Source: an uncultured Bacilli bacterium (GTDB lineage: Bacteria; Bacillota_I; Bacilli_A; RF39; UBA660). Taken from it: DNA of 9,755 bases. Both the position numbers and the translations under genes were made by a program. Shown here piece after piece: positions 7,512-9,755 of the stretch (within the stretch, counting starts at the first letter, position 1; every line of letters begins with the position of its first letter). The notes under the pieces were generated by a model. The model saw only the letters and a list, made by a program, of their open reading frames with translations, was not told where the DNA came from and did no database searches. Location: NCBI GenBank assembly GCA_947628495.1, contig CANRAC010000034.1:1-9755 (forward strand), written 5' to 3'.

Positions 7512-8250
7512 AAATATGCCTAATATTCGCGTTGGTAATTTTTTCTACTTGACTTACAGGTACATCATAGATATTAGCTACAAATTCAGCAATGTTTTTT
7601 ATATACATCGGTTCATTTTTTTGACCCCGAAAAGGTGCCGGAGTAAGGTAGGGACTATCTGTTTCTAAAACCAAATCCTCAAGCTTTAATTTTTTTAAAG
7701 TCTCTTTTAAATTACAGTTTTTAAAGGTTATTACCCCATTAATACCTAATTTATATCCTAATTTTAAATATTCTTTGGCCGTTTCAATACTACCATTAAA
7801 ACAATGAATAACTCCTTTAACCTTAAATTTTTTAATAGATTTTAATATATCATCAGTTGCCTGTCGGTTATGAATAATAACGGGCATATTATATTTCTCC
7901 GCTATTTTTAGTTGTTGTTCAAATAAAGCGATTTGCTGTTCTTTATTTTCATTAGAATAATGATAGTCAAGGCCTATTTCCCCAATCGCAATAACTTGGG
8001 GATTACTTAAATTGTTTTCTATTAAATTTAAATCTTCTTCTTTATAAGTATCAGCAAATTCAGGATGAATACCCAATGCCCCATACATGTTATCATATTT
8101 TTTAAGCATTTCTAATAATTCTAAAATACTACTTTTATCAGTCGCATTATTAATAATGCGCCCAACATTATTCTCACGCGCATTTTGTAAGACTTGGTCA
8201 ATATTCTCATAATCACTAAAAAAAATATGGCAATGCGTATCTGTTAACAT
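7501..8250 (-). CDS. tatD: TatD-family metal-dependent hydrolase (YabD/YcfH type)
   Basis: This 249-residue TIM-barrel amidohydrolase has the usual family length. Its metal-site motifs appear in order: 'DTHCHI' (4-9, with His6 and His8), 'GEIGLDYHY' (90-98, Glu91), 'VIIHNR' (124-129, His127), 'GVIHCFNGS' (146-154, His149) and 'LETDSPYLTP' (195-204, Asp198). TatD proteins are Mg2+-dependent nucleases reported to have 3'-5' exonuclease or repair activity, and some have D-aminoacyl-tRNA deacylase activity. The precise substrate here is not readable. GGTGAT upstream supports the ATG at 8250. It begins 27 bases after the spoVT stop and is probably co-transcribed with it. In Bacillus the orthologue yabD lies between metS and yabE, near abrB. 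Here metS is missing from that order. Confidence 0.95.
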   Translation of the reverse strand: MLTDTHCHIFFSDYENIDQVLQNARENNVGRIINNATDKSSILELLEMLKKYDNMYGALGIHPEFADTYKEEDLNLIENNLSNPQVIAIGEIGLDYHYSNENKEQQIALFEQQLKIAEKYNMPVIIHNRQATDDILKSIKKFKVKGVIHCFNGSIETAKEYLKLGYKLGINGVITFKNCNLKETLKKLKLEDLVLETDSPYLTPAPFRGQKNEPMYIKNIAEFVANIYDVPVSQVEKITNANIRHIFDI

Positions 8251-8277
8251 AAAATCACCATATTTATTTTAGCAAAT

Positions 8278-8814
8278 TTAAGAATCAATATCTACTTGTT
8301 CACAAATTAAAAAATTAACTATCTTAGCCACCAATTGCGCTTTATCTCCCAAATCTTCTGCAGAATGAATGATAACTAAGCCAATACAATCAGCACTACT
8401 AATTAAAGGAAATATTAAAAAATAATCTTCTAACATCGTATCTTGAGTAATTTTAATAGTTTTCTCATTTCGATCATTTAATGAGCTTCTTGTGTCTATT
8501 AAATCTATTAGTCTTTCACTTATTGCTTCGCCTTTTAAATTAAGAAAGTCTTCTTTTCCATAACTAGCAATTATTTTCTCTCTATCGGTAATAGCGATAT
8601 TATAACTTGTAATCTCATTAATCATCTTACTAATTTTATCGCTAAATGACAGCATATCATCTAATTTAGAATATTTTTTTAGTATAATTGCATCCAAATC
8701 TATAAAAATTTCTATATTCTCGCCATCTCTAATTTTTAAGTTACGACGAATTTCTTTGGGAATAACAATACGTCCTAATTCATCAATTCTTCTTATTACT
8801 CCTGTTGATTTCAA
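8278..8814 (-). CDS. spoVT: SpoVT-type AbrB/GAF transcriptional regulator
   Basis: The N-terminal swapped-hairpin AbrB domain (about residues 1-48) has the hallmark 'GVIRRIDELGRIVIPKEIRR' (5-24), and a GAF-like sensor domain fills about 55-175. This is SpoVT architecture rather than the much shorter AbrB. In Bacillus, SpoVT is a late forespore regulator acting with sigma-G. I place the start at a TTG (8812-8814). It gives 'MKSTGVIRRID', which aligns with Bacillus 'MKATGIVRRID' and yields 178 residues, the same length as B. subtilis SpoVT as I recall it. GGAGG lies eight bases upstream. A GTG five codons further up (8827-8829) is in frame, but it overlaps that GGAGG and has no clear ribosome site of its own. 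The gene is first in a likely spoVT-tatD unit. Whether it serves sporulation or another stress response here is unknown. Confidence 0.93.
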   Translation of the reverse strand: MKSTGVIRRIDELGRIVIPKEIRRNLKIRDGENIEIFIDLDAIILKKYSKLDDMLSFSDKISKMINEITSYNIAITDREKIIASYGKEDFLNLKGEAISERLIDLIDTRSSLNDRNEKTIKITQDTMLEDYFLIFPLISSADCIGLVIIHSAEDLGDKAQLVAKIVNFLICEQVDIDS

Positions 8815-8829
8815 AACAAAAGCCTCCAC
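8815..8829 (-). promoter_or_regulatory. Ribosome binding site selecting the TTG start of spoVT
   Basis: GGAGG (8823-8827) sits eight bases before TTG (8812-8814). The same bases would otherwise be read as the first codons of a GTG-initiated form. Confidence 0.75.
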
Positions 8830-8852
8830 TTCTATTTATATTGTGGAGAAAA

Positions 8853-8861
8853 TTCGACAAA
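8853..8861 (-). promoter_or_regulatory. Candidate Spo0A box (TTTGTCGAA) at the spoVT promoter
   Basis: The minus strand reads TTTGTCGAA, containing the exact Spo0A-box core TGTCGAA. It overlaps the end of the -10 box and the expected transcription start. I found no second copy elsewhere in the window. In this position bound Spo0A would be expected to repress, as at abrB in Bacillus. A seven-base core can occur by chance. Confidence 0.45.
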
Positions 8862-8889
8862 TAATACTAGTATTTAATGCTTTTGCTAA
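8861..8889 (-). promoter_or_regulatory. Predicted sigma-A-type promoter of spoVT
   Basis: -35 TTAGCA (8884-8889, four of six), 17-base spacer, -10 TATTAT (8861-8866, five of six). It begins eight bases after the fic stop codon, so spoVT can be expressed independently of fic. No clear sigma-G pattern was seen. Confidence 0.5.
8863..8874. repeat. Perfect 12-base palindrome AATACTAGTATT
   Basis: AATACTAGTATT equals its own reverse complement and lies across the spacer/-10 junction of the predicted spoVT promoter. It could be an operator for a dimeric regulator, perhaps autoregulation. It may also be chance in AT-rich DNA. Confidence 0.4.
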
Positions 8890-8896
8890 AATTTCG

Positions 8897-9553
8897 TTAC
8901 TCTTTATCTATACCATATATGCAATTATTATAAATAAAGTTTTCTATTTCTTGTTTTTCATTAGTATTATAAAAATCCGTTAATAATTTATTAAATTCAT
9001 TGATCTTATCTTCGTTAATACTAATTATTCCACACCCATTTTCAATCATTATTTTATTTGCAATTAACATGCTAGTTCTTTTATTTCCATCCCAAAATAT
9101 TTGTTCTCTCATTAAATAAAGCATTAGATCAATAGCTTTTTTGGTATTGTGAGTCTCTTCTAAATAATGAGATATCTCTTTTTTTACGTTTGCCTCTTTG
9201 GGAAGTTCAGGCACATAATCTACTCCTTTTATGCCTACTTTGCCTGTTCTAAGTTTCCCCCATTCTAATGATTCATTTCTCGAAACATAGGAATTAACTT
9301 TACAAATATAATCTAGGTTGATTTCGTTATCAATAGTTTCTAAGATAAAATTCCAAGCATCTCGTAAATTTAAAATACAATTGATTTCATCTAGCTTCAT
9401 AGTCGGTACATTTAAACCATCTAAAATCGTTTTAATGTCGAAATAAGTTGTATTAATACCTTCCAATTTTGCACTGTTATAAATGATTGTCACTAATTCT
9501 TTTTTAGCCAAGAAAATATTTTCTTCTCTATTTAAACTATATTTATCCAACAT
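8897..9553 (-). CDS. Fic-domain protein with degenerate catalytic His
   Basis: This 218-residue cytoplasmic protein has a Fic fold. Fic enzymes usually transfer AMP from ATP to a hydroxyl of a target protein. The N-terminus holds 'NSAKLEG' (26-32), matching the inhibitory motif [S/T]xxxE[G/N] (Ser27, Glu31, Gly32), whose Glu blocks productive ATP binding. The flap hairpin 'LRTGKVGIKGVDYVPELP' spans 101-118. The core reads QIFWDGNKRT (151-160) where HxFx[D/E]GN[G/K]R is expected, so the catalytic His is Gln151, codon CAA. The anion-binding Gly156-Asn157 and Arg159 are kept. The protein may be an inactive or altered Fic, or belong to a Gln-containing subfamily. I have the impression that such variants exist but cannot confirm it. 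The start is supported by GGGAGG seven bases upstream. No separate antitoxin gene adjoins it. Confidence 0.9.
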   Translation of the reverse strand: MLDKYSLNREENIFLAKKELVTIIYNSAKLEGINTTYFDIKTILDGLNVPTMKLDEINCILNLRDAWNFILETIDNEINLDYICKVNSYVSRNESLEWGKLRTGKVGIKGVDYVPELPKEANVKKEISHYLEETHNTKKAIDLMLYLMREQIFWDGNKRTSMLIANKIMIENGCGIISINEDKINEFNKLLTDFYNTNEKQEIENFIYNNCIYGIDKE

Positions 9554-9560
9554 TTTAATT

Positions 9561-9608
9561 CCTCCCTAATTATGACTATGTTATAAGCAAAATTATCTTT
9601 TAATACAA
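9561..9608 (-). promoter_or_regulatory. Ribosome site and weak candidate promoter of the fic gene
   Basis: GGGAGG (9561-9566) is a clear ribosome site seven bases before the ATG. Upstream, TATAAC (9580-9585, five of six) follows TTGTAT (9603-9608, three of six) by 17 bases. The promoter is weakly supported, and the gene may instead be read through from the upstream gene 64 bases away. Confidence 0.4.
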
Positions 9609-9617
9609 CTAACAAAC

Positions 9618-9755
9618 TTACATATTAACTTCATTGCGAATGTATTCTAGTAGATTGATTAAATAATAAATAAAGTGTTTTTCCAGTCCCTTAATAGGTA
9701 ATTTTACATAGATTTTTTTAGCCACATATCTTAACGAAAATTTGGGATTAATATT
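9618..9755 (-). CDS. C-terminal fragment of an unidentified gene (runs off the window)
   Basis: On the minus strand one frame is open from the right edge for 45 codons to a TAA at 9618-9620. The other two minus frames stop within the first eight codons. The visible tail starts 'NINPKFSLRYVAKKIYVKLP' and ends 'LLEYIRNEVNM'. It is basic and amphipathic, and I do not recognise the family. An open frame of this length in such AT-rich DNA, on the same strand as its neighbours and followed by a normal intergenic gap, supports the true 3' end of an upstream gene. Chance cannot be excluded. Confidence 0.5.
   Translation of the reverse strand, partial: NINPKFSLRYVAKKIYVKLPIKGLEKHFIYYLINLLEYIRNEVNM

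Noticed and set aside
8756..8983. Plus-strand open frame of 75 codons across the spoVT start and fic end
   Set aside because: It is antisense to two well-supported genes and to a promoter. Its hydrophobic Ile/Phe-rich tail is typical of AT-rich noncoding translation.
8897..9553. Classic Fic toxin-antitoxin pair
   Set aside because: No small antitoxin gene adjoins fic. The inhibitory motif is within the protein itself, and the next gene downstream is spoVT.
1..9755. Reassigned stop codon (TGA as Trp), suggested by AT-richness and all-TAA stops
   Set aside because: Trp residues at conserved sites, for example in Fic and PflB, are encoded by TGG, and all genes read through cleanly in the standard code.

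Overview
The window looks like chromosomal DNA from a low-GC Bacillota, most likely a gut-type member of Bacilli or a relative. It is very AT-rich. Shine-Dalgarno sites are strong, promoters are of the sigma-A type, and the standard genetic code is used (Trp is read from TGG). Every gene that ends inside the window stops with TAA. The SpoVT-type regulator and a perfect Spo0A-box heptamer in its promoter suggest descent from, or membership of, a spore-forming lineage. All genes lie on the minus strand, so transcription runs from high to low coordinates. I see no rRNA, tRNA, CRISPR array, insertion sequence or phage gene. No gap without a gene exceeds about 85 bases.

In order of transcription: (1) the 3' end of an unidentified gene enters at the right edge (9755-9618). 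(2) A Fic-domain protein (9553-8897) has an N-terminal inhibitory motif, but Gln replaces the catalytic His. (3) A regulator and housekeeping block follows: spoVT (8814-8278), a TatD-family hydrolase (8250-7501) and a membrane-anchored 3D-domain protein (7457-6861). It recalls the Bacillus abrB-metS-tatD-yabE neighbourhood without metS. The 3D gene also has its own near-consensus promoter, starting inside the end of tatD, and is followed by a clear terminator (6862-6838).

(4) Anaerobic pyruvate metabolism: pflB (6760-4529), pflA (4529-3828) and a HIT-family gene (3841-3374) overlap end to end and should form one operon. The operon has a perfect -10 box, and a possible Rex (NADH/NAD+ sensor) site lies just upstream. 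(5) A two-gene accessory unit with its own promoter: an 864-residue protein combining an HExxH metallopeptidase-like region, an HD phosphohydrolase domain, a 'YHAS' domain and a C-terminal membrane anchor (3303-709), then a 220-residue uncharacterised protein (686-24). Parts of the two proteins share a motif layout that faintly recalls ADP-ribosyltransferase-like folds. This pair is the least explained and most interesting part of the window.

The central genes are ordinary metabolism and cell-envelope or sporulation-related functions. Novelty is concentrated in the left third (the HExxH/HD/YHAS pair), in the Fic protein, and in the regulatory DNA before spoVT and pflB.
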